A stretch of DNA of 64,000 nt from Woeseia sp037968755 (GTDB lineage: Bacteria; Pseudomonadota; Gammaproteobacteria; Steroidobacterales; Woeseiaceae). The notes beneath the pieces are model-generated. The model searched no databases. It was given only the letters and a program-made list of their open reading frames with translations, and was not told where the DNA came from. This document shows positions 50,669 through 59,390 of this stretch, piece after piece (the stretch's first letter is position 1; every line of letters starts with the position of its first letter). The DNA lies in the NCBI GenBank assembly GCA_037968755.1, contig JBBKWB010000005.1:1-64000 (forward strand), written 5' to 3'. Made by a program: the position numbers and the translations under genes.

Positions 50669-51199
50669 ATGAATCTTGCAAGCATACTCGGCGACTACTG
50701 CGAGTTCTTTGCCACGATAAAACGACAGCTGCTCGACGTCGACATTAATGTAACGGGCAGCGAGATAAGCCATATCGCTTTTCGCACGGCATCGACTGAA
50801 GAATACAGCAGGGTCCGGGACGAACTTCGCAAGTACTGCTCCACCGAGGTTGAGAATGTCTGGAACGGGCGCCCGATCAACAAGATGTTGCTCACAGAAC
50901 CAGTACTGCTCGATCCGCAGACCCCCGTGTCGCTGATCGAACTGATACCGACACCACACCAGAAAAAATACCCTATGGGCCTTGAGCACACAGGTTTTGT
51001 GCTTGGCATTGGCTACGACACGTTTGCAGAACGCCATCGCGGCGTGCTTACCGGCCAACTGGACAATGGGCCGTTTTGCCAGCCCTGGTACATCACCTTG
51101 CCGAACGACAGCACAGCCAAGTTCTATCGGTACTCTTTGAAGGATGTCGTCGAGCTGGAAGGCCGACGTTTCGAGCCACCGGGCACCGTGATCGCCTGA
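50669..51199 (+). CDS. YecM-like VOC-superfamily protein
   Basis: The 176-residue cytoplasmic protein resembles E. coli YecM. It has the SEISHIAFRTASTEEYSRVRDEL segment and the metal-site-like stretches VSLIELIPTPHQKKYPMGLEHTGFV, which fit a vicinal-oxygen-chelate fold. No enzymatic role is established for the family. I start at the ATG at 50669, with AGGAA 9 bp upstream; a GTG at 50636 is an alternative. Confidence 0.87.
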   Translation: MNLASILGDYCEFFATIKRQLLDVDINVTGSEISHIAFRTASTEEYSRVRDELRKYCSTEVENVWNGRPINKMLLTEPVLLDPQTPVSLIELIPTPHQKKYPMGLEHTGFVLGIGYDTFAERHRGVLTGQLDNGPFCQPWYITLPNDSTAKFYRYSLKDVVELEGRRFEPPGTVIA

Positions 51200-51399
51200 T
51201 AAGCATTCAGACCGGATCGGCTGCGGCGATTTAGGCTTACTGCGACTCATCCAGCGGCCGATTGAGTGCGTATGTGCGCGCTCAGAAACCTCTGCGCACT
51301 GGCCGTGGATACGGCGGATCGCAGCCTGTCAAACCCGTTAATGCTGCTTGCCAGGGTAGCTCGAGGCGCTCCGGCCAGCGGCGCCGGGCGCGAGTCCAT

Positions 51400-51419
51400 C
51401 TGTCACAGATTGTGACAAT
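51400..51419 (+). promoter_or_regulatory. TTGT direct-repeat site F
   Basis: CTGTCACAGA is followed by TTGTGACAAT at 10-bp spacing. The inner part, TGTCACAGATTGTGACA (51401-51417), is also a perfect inverted repeat with a 3-bp centre. It lies 62 bp before the small exported-protein gene. Confidence 0.45.
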
Positions 51420-51480
51420 AACCGCATTGCGTATTTGACGCGGCAATATGCCGCCAGCAAATAACGGCGGGATTCCCGGA

Positions 51481-51864
51481 ATGAACACCACAATCGTCTC
51501 AACTTTGTTGCTCGCGTACCTGCTCGTGCCCGGTATGTCCCAGGCACAGGCGCCCGAGAACACGGCTCCGGCCGCAGATTCGACAGCGGAGCTCGCTGCT
51601 GCAGCTGCTGCTGAGTACGCGCGGCTGCAACGACCCGCACCGAAATCAGCCGGTAGCGATGCAGAAGCTAAAGAGCAAGCAACACCTGCGGCAGAAGGTA
51701 ACCGAAGCCAACGAACTGTCACGAGACTGCAGACCCGCCAGCTGGCCGCCGAGCGACGCCGGGTTCGCGACAGCTACCGTAAACAGCGACTGGCGCTCGT
51801 TGCCGACGAGTCAACACTGTCTCCTGTCACAGCGGAGTCGACAGGTACGAGCGGCGGCAAGTAA
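51481..51864 (+). CDS. Small exported Ala-rich protein of unknown function
   Basis: The 127-residue product from the ATG at 51481 has a signal peptide (cleavage near SQAQ, residue 23). The mature part is low in complexity: an Ala-rich helix (about 35-52) and a basic helical stretch (about 78-108, TRLQTRQLAAERRRVRDSYRKQR). It could be a periplasmic coiled coil. The family is not recognised. Site F lies upstream. Confidence 0.62.
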   Translation: MNTTIVSTLLLAYLLVPGMSQAQAPENTAPAADSTAELAAAAAAEYARLQRPAPKSAGSDAEAKEQATPAAEGNRSQRTVTRLQTRQLAAERRRVRDSYRKQRLALVADESTLSPVTAESTGTSGGK

Positions 51865-51996
51865 CGGCAGGCTCGGTTAGTCCAGCAGGTTGCCGGCCAA
51901 TCTCACCGCCGGAGTCAGCAACAAACCCGGTGAACTGCATCTGTATCTGCAACGATAATCAGTAATAATCAGCTGTCGATTGCACCGGGTGCCCTC

Positions 51997-53313
51997 ATGT
52001 CGCGCAGCAAGTTCCGTTACCCTACGGTTACCGCCGTCGTAATCGCCAATATGATTGGCACCGGTGTATTTACCAGCCTCGGTTTCCAGCTACTCGAACT
52101 TCGTTCCGGCTTTGTGCTGCTCGCATTGTGGGCGGTAGGCGGTATTGCCGCCGTCTGTGGCGCGATGACTTACGCGGAGCTGGGTGCGGCAATGCCGCGT
52201 TCCGGTGGCGAGTACAACTTCCTGGCGCGTATTTATCATCCGGCCGCAGGCTTTGTCTCCGGCTGGGTCTCGGCAACGATTGGTTTCGCCGCTCCAACCG
52301 CACTGGCTGCAATCACCTTCGCTGCTTATGCGACCTCAGCACTGCAAGATGAGCCGAATGCCTGGCTACAAAAAGTGCTGGCGTGCGGGCTCGTTATCAT
52401 TCTGACCGTCGTGCATGCCGGTAGCCGGCGGGGCAGCGGCGGATTGCAGAGTGTGTTCACCGTTCTCAAGATCGGCGTCATCGTGTTGTTTTGCGCCGTT
52501 GCCGTACTGCTGGTGCCCGAGCTGGAACCCGTGAACTTTCTGCCGGCGCCCGGCGACGCTGCCTTGATGACCAGCGGCGCCTTCGCCGTTTCACTGATCT
52601 ATGTCAGCTATGCCTATACCGGCTGGAATGCGGCAACCTACCTCAGTAGCGAACTGGAGAATCCGCAGCGCACACTGCCTTGGATACTACTGACCGGTAC
52701 GCTGGTCGTAATGGTGCTTTACCTTGCCCTGAACTATACGTTTCTCGCTGTTGCACCGATGGACAGCATGACAGGCAAGGTAGAAGTCGGTTACATCGCA
52801 GCCGTTGCCGCGTTCGGCGACCTCGGTGGACGTTTCACAGGCGTGGTGCTTGCGCTTTTACTGGTCTCCACAGTCAGCGCCATGACCCTCGCCGGACCGC
52901 GCGTACTACAAGTGATTGGCGAAGACTTTCACGGACTCTCCAGGCTTGCGAAGACGAATCGGGATGGCATTCCATCGAATGCGATTTACTTGCAAGCGAT
53001 TCTGACGATCACTTTCATCCTGACATCCACGTTTGAATCGATACTGATATTTGCGGGGTTCACGCTCGCATTAAACAGTTTTGCAACGGTGCTGGGCGTG
53101 TTTGTATTGCGAATTCGCCAGCCGGATTTGCCGCGCCCGTATCGCACCTTTGCCTATCCGTTGCCGCCGTTAGTTTATCTCCTGCTAACCGGCTGGACGC
53201 TGTGGTTCGTGCTCGCCAACAAGCCGACCGAAGGCTTGTTCGGGCTCGGAATAATCGCGAGTGGCTTGTTGTTTTATGTTGTGTCGGCGCGTCACGGTCG
53301 CACATCGACCTGA
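51997..53313 (+). CDS. APC-superfamily amino-acid permease
   Basis: The 438-residue protein has 12 membrane helices and the APC signatures IGTGVFTSLG in helix 1 and AAMPRSGGEYNFLARIYHP after helix 2. It should import or exchange amino acids using a cation gradient. Substrate cannot be predicted. Its last 22 bp overlap the end of the convergent DNA glycosylase gene. Confidence 0.92.
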   Translation: MSRSKFRYPTVTAVVIANMIGTGVFTSLGFQLLELRSGFVLLALWAVGGIAAVCGAMTYAELGAAMPRSGGEYNFLARIYHPAAGFVSGWVSATIGFAAPTALAAITFAAYATSALQDEPNAWLQKVLACGLVIILTVVHAGSRRGSGGLQSVFTVLKIGVIVLFCAVAVLLVPELEPVNFLPAPGDAALMTSGAFAVSLIYVSYAYTGWNAATYLSSELENPQRTLPWILLTGTLVVMVLYLALNYTFLAVAPMDSMTGKVEVGYIAAVAAFGDLGGRFTGVVLALLLVSTVSAMTLAGPRVLQVIGEDFHGLSRLAKTNRDGIPSNAIYLQAILTITFILTSTFESILIFAGFTLALNSFATVLGVFVLRIRQPDLPRPYRTFAYPLPPLVYLLLTGWTLWFVLANKPTEGLFGLGIIASGLLFYVVSARHGRTST

Positions 53314-53852
53314 GTCCAAACGAAACGATAAGGGCGCGCCGCATCCTCGCCGGCATAGTCGACGCCTATGCGTGGTCCGCTGACAATGTCCGTCGTAGTG
53401 GGTGCTATTCCCACATCTTCCAGCCAGACCTGCCTGCCGCGCAGGGATGAGCGCGTCAGCACCGTCGTGATACCCAAGGCCTGCGGCCCGGCGCTCGTCT
53501 GGCGACGGCGCGCTAACAACACCGGCAAACCACTGTGCCGCAACGCGGCACGCACCAGTATGGCGTGCGGTATGCCTGCAACATTGGTAACGACGTTAAA
53601 CAGATGATGAATGCCGTAGCAGAGATACACGTACGCATGCCCACCGGGGCCATACATCGCCTCGGTACGCGCGGTCCTGCGCCCACCGAAGGCATGGCTG
53701 GCTTTATCCGTTTCGCCGGCGTAGGCCTCGGTTTCCGTAACGATTACTTTGCAGGTCTTGCCGTCTATCCGGGTGCACAACAGCTTGCCCAACAAGCGGC
53801 GGCTGATGCCGACGACGTCGTTATCGAGATAGAAATCCGCCGGCAGTTTCAT
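53292..53852 (-). CDS. 3-methyladenine DNA glycosylase (AAG/MPG family)
   Basis: The 186-residue enzyme removes alkylated purines from DNA. The catalytic Glu lies in VTETEAYAGETDKASHAFGG, followed by the substrate-pocket block TEAMYGPGGHAYVYLCYGIHHLFNVV and the SGPRIGVDYAGEDAARPYRF C-terminal segment. This is the mammalian-type AAG fold rather than AlkA or Tag. The gene is convergent with the permease gene and lies 63 bp from the DASS transporter gene on the same strand. Confidence 0.95.
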   Translation of the reverse strand: MKLPADFYLDNDVVGISRRLLGKLLCTRIDGKTCKVIVTETEAYAGETDKASHAFGGRRTARTEAMYGPGGHAYVYLCYGIHHLFNVVTNVAGIPHAILVRAALRHSGLPVLLARRRQTSAGPQALGITTVLTRSSLRGRQVWLEDVGIAPTTTDIVSGPRIGVDYAGEDAARPYRFVWTQVDVRP

Positions 53853-53915
53853 GGCAGTAGACGGGTGCCGGCAATGACGGCTGGCTGCGCGAACCGGAGT
53901 TGAGGCACTGCGAGC

Positions 53916-55406
53916 CTACTGAATCAAGATCGGTGCCAGATACAACGCTGCCAGTGTCACCAGGATTATGCCCATGAGGTTCAGCAGGACGCCGGCTTTG
54001 ACCATCTGCGGAATACTGATTGCGCCAGTCGCGAAGACAATCGCATTTGGCGGCGTTGCCACCGGCAACATGAACGCGCAACTGGCGGCTATTGTGATAG
54101 GTACTGTTAACACAATGGGTGGTACACCCGCCTGCACCGCAATAGCACCTACAACCGGCAGCAAGGTCGCCGTTGTCGCCACATTGCTGGTTAACTCGGT
54201 CAGAAAAATAACGAGTGTAACGGCCGCAAGGACCAGCACAGCAGTGCCCAGCGCATTCAGCGGGGCGAGGCCCTCGCCCATCCACAACGCAAGCCCCGAG
54301 CTGGATACCGCTGCAGCGAGGCTGAGGCCACCACCAAACAGAATCAACACGCCCCACGGCAAACGCGCTGCATCGTGCCATGTCATTAGCCGCGTCTGCG
54401 TGGCATTGCCGCTCGGAATCATGAAAAGTAGTACAGCCGCCGTCATTACAATGCCGGTGTCGGTAATTCCGCTAAGGCCGAGAAAATCGGTTAACGGTTT
54501 ACGCAACATCCAGCAGAACACGACAACACCGAATATCACGGCGACGCGTTTCTCAGCTGTGCTCATCGGCCCCAGCTCGGCGCGCAACTTGTGCAGGTGT
54601 TCGTGTACCGCCTTGCTTTCGGGAATATTGACCGGATACAGGAATCGCGTGAGTGCTATCCAGGCAAGCGGGAGCATGACGAAGCTGACTGGCACACCCA
54701 CGGCCATCCAGCGGGCGAAACTGATCTGGATATCGTAGTTTTCTGCGAGATACCCTACCAACAATGCGTTGGGCGGCGTACCAATAAGCGTGGCCAGACC
54801 GCCAATACTGGCTGAGTACGCAAGCCCAAGGAGCATGGCGAGCTGGAAGTTGTCACCTTCGACGTCACTCAGGTCGCTGACGTTGTCGCGAACGACGGCA
54901 ACGACAGACAATACGATAGGCAACAACATCATGGTCGTTGATGTATTGGTCATCCACATGCTGAGCAATGCACAGACCAGCATGAAGCCACCCACCAGGC
55001 GGCGGCCATCCGTACCGGTGCGATCCAGTACTGCAAGTGCTATGCGTCGATGCAGGTTCCACCGCTCCAGCGCGAGCGCCAACATGAAACCGCCAAGAAA
55101 CAGGTAGATGATCGGGTTCGCATACGGCGCGGCGGCGTCCCCGGTGCTGGATACGGCCAGCGGCTCAAACAATACGATGGGTAGGAACGCGGTTACCGCC
55201 ACCGGGATTGCTTCTGTCGCCCACCATACGGCCATCCAGATGCCGATGGCTGCGACACGCCAGGCCAGTGGATCCATCGTGCTCTGCGAATCCTGGGTGA
55301 GCAGCATCAGGGCAAACAGCGTGGGACCAAGAACGCGGCCAACCATTTGGTAGGTTTTAAGGGGGCTGTCAGCCGCCAGGAGTTTTGCAGAGGACGGGTT
55401 GTTCAA
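53916..55406 (-). CDS. SLC13/DASS-family sodium:anion symporter
   Basis: The 496-residue protein starts at TTG, preceded by CGGAAGAA. It has about 11-12 membrane helices and the DASS landmarks STTMMLLPIVLSV, GTPPNALLVGYL (first SNT-type motif, near TNTSTT) and FLTELTSNVATTATLLPV with ATPPNAIVFATG in the second repeat. It imports dicarboxylates, sulfate or related anions with sodium. It lies 18 bp after the cysteine-desulfurase-like gene stop boundary, on the same strand, so it is read before or independently of it. Confidence 0.93.
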   Translation of the reverse strand: MNNPSSAKLLAADSPLKTYQMVGRVLGPTLFALMLLTQDSQSTMDPLAWRVAAIGIWMAVWWATEAIPVAVTAFLPIVLFEPLAVSSTGDAAAPYANPIIYLFLGGFMLALALERWNLHRRIALAVLDRTGTDGRRLVGGFMLVCALLSMWMTNTSTTMMLLPIVLSVVAVVRDNVSDLSDVEGDNFQLAMLLGLAYSASIGGLATLIGTPPNALLVGYLAENYDIQISFARWMAVGVPVSFVMLPLAWIALTRFLYPVNIPESKAVHEHLHKLRAELGPMSTAEKRVAVIFGVVVFCWMLRKPLTDFLGLSGITDTGIVMTAAVLLFMIPSGNATQTRLMTWHDAARLPWGVLILFGGGLSLAAAVSSSGLALWMGEGLAPLNALGTAVLVLAAVTLVIFLTELTSNVATTATLLPVVGAIAVQAGVPPIVLTVPITIAASCAFMLPVATPPNAIVFATGAISIPQMVKAGVLLNLMGIILVTLAALYLAPILIQ

Positions 55407-55424
55407 GATTCTTCCGGTAAAGCG

Positions 55425-56708
55425 TCAGGCCGCGTTCGCGCGAGGCAAAATATCCTCGAGCGCGTTCAGTAGCACATCGATTTCAGCGATGCTGTTGTAG
55501 TGCACCGGGCCGATCCGAACCGCGCCGCCCGTATCATAAATACCCAGGGCCCTGGCTGCCTCAACCGCGTAGTTGTGGCCGCTCCAGACAAAAATGTTGC
55601 GTTGCGCCAATGCCTCAGCGATGGCCGAAGAGGCGCCGCCTGCAGGGACGAAAGATACTGTTGGCACGCGTCGATGCATTGCATCTGTGTCCGTAATACC
55701 GAGCACACGCACGCCCGGCAGTGACTGCAAGCCATTAATCAAGTGGCGTGCAAGGTCCTGCTCGTAGTCGAACAGGAAATCGAGCGCGGCGTGCACAGCG
55801 CGGCCGCGACCCTGGAACCGGTCATTGCGCTGCATGAACTCTTTGCCCATCGATTCACCAATCCAGGCGAAATAGTCAACCGCGGCTGCGGTGCCCGCCA
55901 TGCCCTCATGGCTTTGCGTGCCGGTCTCGAAACACGCCGGGATTGCAGTCGGTGCGGGCCTTACTTTGTACGGCGTCAATGACTCCAGCAGTTCGCGACG
56001 ACCCCATAACATGCCCTGGTGTGGGCCGAATAACTTGTAGGCCGAACAAGCAAGGAAATCGCAACCAATAGCCTGCACGTCAATCGGCACATGTGGAGCA
56101 AGCTGCACGGCATCGATGAATGACCACGCACCCGCTGCGCGTGCCTTACGACTGATCGCCTTGACGTCGTTGATAGTGCCAAGCAGGTTACTCGCACCGC
56201 CAATGCAGACGAGGCGCGTCTTGTCGCTCAGCAGCTTGTCGAATTCTGCCAGATCAAATTCGAATGTTTCCGTATTGAACGGCATCCAGCGAACCTTGAG
56301 ATCAAGATCTTCAGCCAGCAACGTCCACGGGGTTACGTTGGCGTCGTGATCCATGCGCGAGAGAATAATTTCATCACCCGCCTGCAATCGCCGGCCGATA
56401 GACCGCGAAATATGCAAGGTCAAGGTCGTCATGTTCTGGCCGAAGATAATCTCATCAGGAGAACCCGCATTCAGAAAATCCGCCATCGCCTGGTGGGCCT
56501 CATCCACTACTGCATCCGCACGCTGCGAGGTAGTGAAATAACCCCCGAGGTTAGCGTTGGCTTCAATGAGACACTCGCTCATGCGCTCGACCACCAATCG
56601 CGGGACCTGGGTTCCAGCGGGGTTGTCGAAGTAGATTCGTGGCACGCCATTGTCTTCGATCGAAAGCGCAGGGAACTCGGCTCGAATGGCATCAAGATTG
56701 AAAGGCAT
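55425..56708 (-). CDS. Cysteine-desulfurase-like class V aminotransferase
   Basis: The 427-residue PLP enzyme starts at the ATG at 56708, preceded by AGGA. It shows YFDNPAGTQVPRLV near the N-terminus, SRMDHDANVTPW, DAVQLAPHVPIDVQAIGCDFLACSAYKLFGPHQG with the PLP Lys, and the GRGRAVHAALDF segment. This is the TIGR01976-type desulfurase-like group, related to but distinct from SufS and IscS. No Fe-S assembly genes are nearby. It is upstream of, and probably co-transcribed with, the DASS transporter gene 18 bp later. Confidence 0.9.
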   Translation of the reverse strand: MPFNLDAIRAEFPALSIEDNGVPRIYFDNPAGTQVPRLVVERMSECLIEANANLGGYFTTSQRADAVVDEAHQAMADFLNAGSPDEIIFGQNMTTLTLHISRSIGRRLQAGDEIILSRMDHDANVTPWTLLAEDLDLKVRWMPFNTETFEFDLAEFDKLLSDKTRLVCIGGASNLLGTINDVKAISRKARAAGAWSFIDAVQLAPHVPIDVQAIGCDFLACSAYKLFGPHQGMLWGRRELLESLTPYKVRPAPTAIPACFETGTQSHEGMAGTAAAVDYFAWIGESMGKEFMQRNDRFQGRGRAVHAALDFLFDYEQDLARHLINGLQSLPGVRVLGITDTDAMHRRVPTVSFVPAGGASSAIAEALAQRNIFVWSGHNYAVEAARALGIYDTGGAVRIGPVHYNSIAEIDVLLNALEDILPRANAA

Positions 56709-56766
56709 CTTACCGTCCTGAAAGTGTATAACTGGTTCGGAATCGCGCCCGACGGGGCGCGGCACT

Positions 56767-56973
56767 TTATTCTTGAGCGTTACCGCCCCATTTCTCGCGA
56801 TGCGCATCTTCGGCACGCTGCCGCACGCGCGCGTGACGGTTGCTCAACAACAGGGAATTAGGATCGCAGACTTGTGCCTTGATAACACCAAGATCGTGCG
56901 CCGCGTCAAATAGACTCGGGTACCAGCGCTCCCAGTTCGGTAGCAGCTCTTCAACCTGTTCGCGAAGATTCAT
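56767..56973 (-). CDS. Possible 68-residue protein
   Basis: From the ATG at 56973 the frame encodes 68 residues, starting MNLREQVEELLPNWERWYPS and ending in a basic stretch RHARVRQRAEDAHREKW. It reads like a small cytoplasmic helical protein, but there is no clear ribosome-binding site and I do not recognise it. It lies between two genes of the same strand and fills an otherwise empty stretch, which favours but does not prove a real gene. Confidence 0.4.
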   Translation of the reverse strand: MNLREQVEELLPNWERWYPSLFDAAHDLGVIKAQVCDPNSLLLSNRHARVRQRAEDAHREKWGGNAQE

Positions 56974-57085
56974 CGCGTCAATGTATACGACCGCATTGAT
57001 CGATTCAACGCGCTGTTCGGGAATTTGTGACGCAGACCAGCGCGGCCCGCGGAGCGTTGCACTGTGCAGGCAAATCCGCCTTGCG

Positions 57086-57418
57086 CTAGCGCTCCAGCCA
57101 ACGCAGCGCGGCAACGCCGGCGAGCGCTGCAGAGACCGCCAATGCGGCTGGCAAGAACGATATCATCTCGCTCACCTCTGCCACGCCGGTCGCGACACCC
57201 TGCATTTCCGTTACCAGGCGACCCGCCAGCTGCATTGCCGGTCGCGCTGCGATCAAGCCACCTGCCAGTATTGCAATGGCCAGCAGCAGTCGCCGCAGTC
57301 GGGTCTTGCTCTCCAGCTTGTGGATAACACGCTCACTGAAACCGTTATCGTCCAGCGGCGAATGCGCAAACAACGCCTGCAAACGGCGATCGTCATCGTC
57401 CATGCGGTAGTCACCCAT
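57086..57418 (-). CDS. Small membrane protein, probable anti-sigma partner
   Basis: The 110-residue product (ATG at 57418) has an acidic cytoplasmic N-terminus (MGDYRMDDDDRRLQ), a conserved-looking HSPLDDNGFSERVIHKLE helix, and two membrane helices (about 42-58 and 83-105). Its start overlaps the end of the sigma-factor gene by 8 bp. Small two-helix proteins placed like this usually bind and restrain the sigma factor; that role is inferred from position. Confidence 0.75.
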   Translation of the reverse strand: MGDYRMDDDDRRLQALFAHSPLDDNGFSERVIHKLESKTRLRRLLLAIAILAGGLIAARPAMQLAGRLVTEMQGVATGVAEVSEMISFLPAALAVSAALAGVAALRWLER

Positions 57419-57956
57419 ATTGATGATTTTCGAGTTCAAAATTATGCCTGATTTTCACTTTGCTGCGATGAATTATTGATTTGACCGTGCCGACCGGATT
57501 ATTCACGGTCTCGCTTATTTCACGGTGCGACATGCCCAGCGCGTACGACAGTATCATCACAGCACGTTCATCCTCTGTTAGCACTGCCAGGAGTTTATCC
57601 AGATCCGCCGTCTCATCGATCGGGTCCACAGTCGCAGCAGCGCCGTCTTCCCGGCCAACCTCCGACACCACCTCGCGGTAGCGGTCACTGCGCCGCTTTG
57701 ACTGCAGGAACGTGGTCCACGCAATCCGCATAAGCCAGCCACCGAACGCGCCGTCACCGCGGAAACTCGCCAGCTTTTCCCAGCCGTGCAGAAAACAATC
57801 TTGCGCCAGATCATCAGCCGTTGCCGGATCACGACACAGGCGCAACAGGAACAGGCGAACCTGCGACTGGTGCCTGCGTACCAGCTCGCCGTAAGCGCTG
57901 GTATCCGCCCGAGCGCGTGCCCGGGCGATGAGCTCCAGCTCGTCGGTATGCGCCAG
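57411..57956 (-). CDS. ECF-type RNA polymerase sigma factor, start codon uncertain
   Basis: Region 2 is clear in the AYGELVRRHQSQVRLFLLRL and DDLAQDCFLHGWEKLASF segments, and region 4 in LTEDERAVMILSYALGMSHREISETVNNPVGTVKSIIHRSK. The conserved region 2 begins upstream of the first TTG in frame (57845), so that TTG cannot be the true start. No ATG or GTG exists between the preceding stop (57974) and region 2; a CTG at 57956 gives a 181-residue protein of normal length. It is followed by a coupled small membrane protein and preceded by a DUF6249-like gene. Confidence 0.87.
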   Translation of the reverse strand: MAHTDELELIARARARADTSAYGELVRRHQSQVRLFLLRLCRDPATADDLAQDCFLHGWEKLASFRGDGAFGGWLMRIAWTTFLQSKRRSDRYREVVSEVGREDGAAATVDPIDETADLDKLLAVLTEDERAVMILSYALGMSHREISETVNNPVGTVKSIIHRSKVKIRHNFELENHQYG

Positions 57957-57973
57957 TTGGTGCGGCGCTAGTT

Positions 57974-58339
57974 TCAGCTTTGTGCCTCGCGCGGACTGAA
58001 ACGCCAGAGAAACAGGTACGCAAGGCTGATAAAGAACGGCAAGGTTGCCACCGCCAGCATATTCTGGACGACGTCTTCGTCATTGATAAAGAATCCGAAC
58101 CCGGCGCCGGCCAGCGCCAGCGCCATGGCGAGGACTCCGCGACGCAGATCTGTATTTTCGGGTTTGCGCGGTTCACTGAGTCGGTCGATCAACTCAGGGC
58201 TCAACTCATGACCCTTCTCCAACGCGACGCGAATCGTCTGTTGCATGTCGCAACGCGTTCGGTATCGAAAGTAGAAAAACAGCGAGATGACCATGCCGAT
58301 CATCAGGAACATTACGACAGGTATCATTTCTTCGTTCAT
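57974..58339 (-). CDS. DUF6249-like small membrane protein
   Basis: The 121-residue protein has one N-terminal membrane helix (about 7-23), a cytoplasmic linker YRTRCDMQQTIRVALEKGHELSPELIDRLSEPRK, then two further helices (about 68-85 and 95-112). The layout, with an H-E/K-G-x-x-L-S-P-E-L motif, matches membrane proteins commonly found beside ECF sigma genes. It leads the three-gene sigma operon, 17 bp before the assumed sigma start. Its function is unknown. Confidence 0.75.
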   Translation of the reverse strand: MNEEMIPVVMFLMIGMVISLFFYFRYRTRCDMQQTIRVALEKGHELSPELIDRLSEPRKPENTDLRRGVLAMALALAGAGFGFFINDEDVVQNMLAVATLPFFISLAYLFLWRFSPREAQS

Positions 58340-58553
58340 TGCTTACTCCAGTTTTGCTTGCACACGCGGTGCCGACTACTGATCAGATGCTCGCTGACCG
58401 GGTTTTGGATGCAAACGAACCAATCTTCCATCAGCACCCGCTGCTCCAATTTTTTCATCTTTATTCAATAACTTACATAGATTCCAGCCACTTGGGGCTG
58501 CCGGACCAGGTCGGTTCATAACCCGAATTGCCGACCCGGGCGTTTACCTATGC

Positions 58554-59390
58554 ATGCCCAGCCTGCCGAAAATCGATCCTCGCTACTACCAGATTGCCGT
58601 GTTGTCGGCGCTGCTGGCGGTTGCCGTGCTGTACCTGAATATCGGCATCCAGTTCACGCAGGTGCTCCTTGTTCTCCTCGCAGCCCAGCTGACCCAGTTT
58701 ATAGCTGGCAGACTCACTGGCGTACCGACATTCGATCCGCGCAGCGCGCTGGTCACGACTTTGTCACTGTGCCTGCTACTCCGCACTGACCTTCTTGCCA
58801 TTGCAGCACTCGCCGCCGTCCTCGCGATTGGCAGTAAATTCGTGTTGCGAGTCAATGGCAAGCACGTGTTCAACCCTGCGAACTTTGCAATTGTCGGCCT
58901 GATGCTGGTCAGCGATCATGCCTGGATATCAACCGGCCAGTGGGGCAGCGCAACAATCGGGGCGTTTGCCCTGGCGTGCCTCGGATTCATCGTCCTTACC
59001 CGCGCTCGCCGTGCGGAAACTACGCTGGCCTTTCTCGGCGCCTATGCAGCACTCCTCGTTGGCCGCGCACTGTGGCTGGGTGATCCGCTTACGATTCCGC
59101 TGCATCACCTGCAAAACGGTGCGTTGCTGATCTTCGCGTTTTTCATGATTTCCGACCCGAAGACAACGCCGAACAGTGCGCCCGGTCGGCTGTTGTTCGG
59201 CGGCCTCATTGCGCTCGCCGCATTCTGTATCCAGTTTGTTTACTACCAGCCATACGGACCACTGCTTGCGCTGTTCTTTGGTGCGCCGCTAACACCGCTC
59301 ATTGATGCGTTGCTGAAAGGCAGGCGCTACAGCTGGGCTATACCCAGCACTCTCCCTGTTTCAACACCCGACTCCGAAGGAGCAAGATAA
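58554..59390 (+). CDS. RnfD/NqrB-like membrane protein
   Basis: The 278-residue protein has eight to ten membrane helices and short segments typical of RnfD/NqrB: FDPRSALVTTLSLCLLLR, GKHVFNPANFAIV, and MISDPKTTPNSAPGR, which resembles the flavin-attachment loop with a Thr in D-P-x-T-x-P context. RnfD carries covalent FMN in a sodium- or proton-pumping complex, but no other Rnf or Nqr subunits are present, so this is an orphan. The stop overlaps the DUF2330 start by one base. Confidence 0.85.
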   Translation: MPSLPKIDPRYYQIAVLSALLAVAVLYLNIGIQFTQVLLVLLAAQLTQFIAGRLTGVPTFDPRSALVTTLSLCLLLRTDLLAIAALAAVLAIGSKFVLRVNGKHVFNPANFAIVGLMLVSDHAWISTGQWGSATIGAFALACLGFIVLTRARRAETTLAFLGAYAALLVGRALWLGDPLTIPLHHLQNGALLIFAFFMISDPKTTPNSAPGRLLFGGLIALAAFCIQFVYYQPYGPLLALFFGAPLTPLIDALLKGRRYSWAIPSTLPVSTPDSEGAR

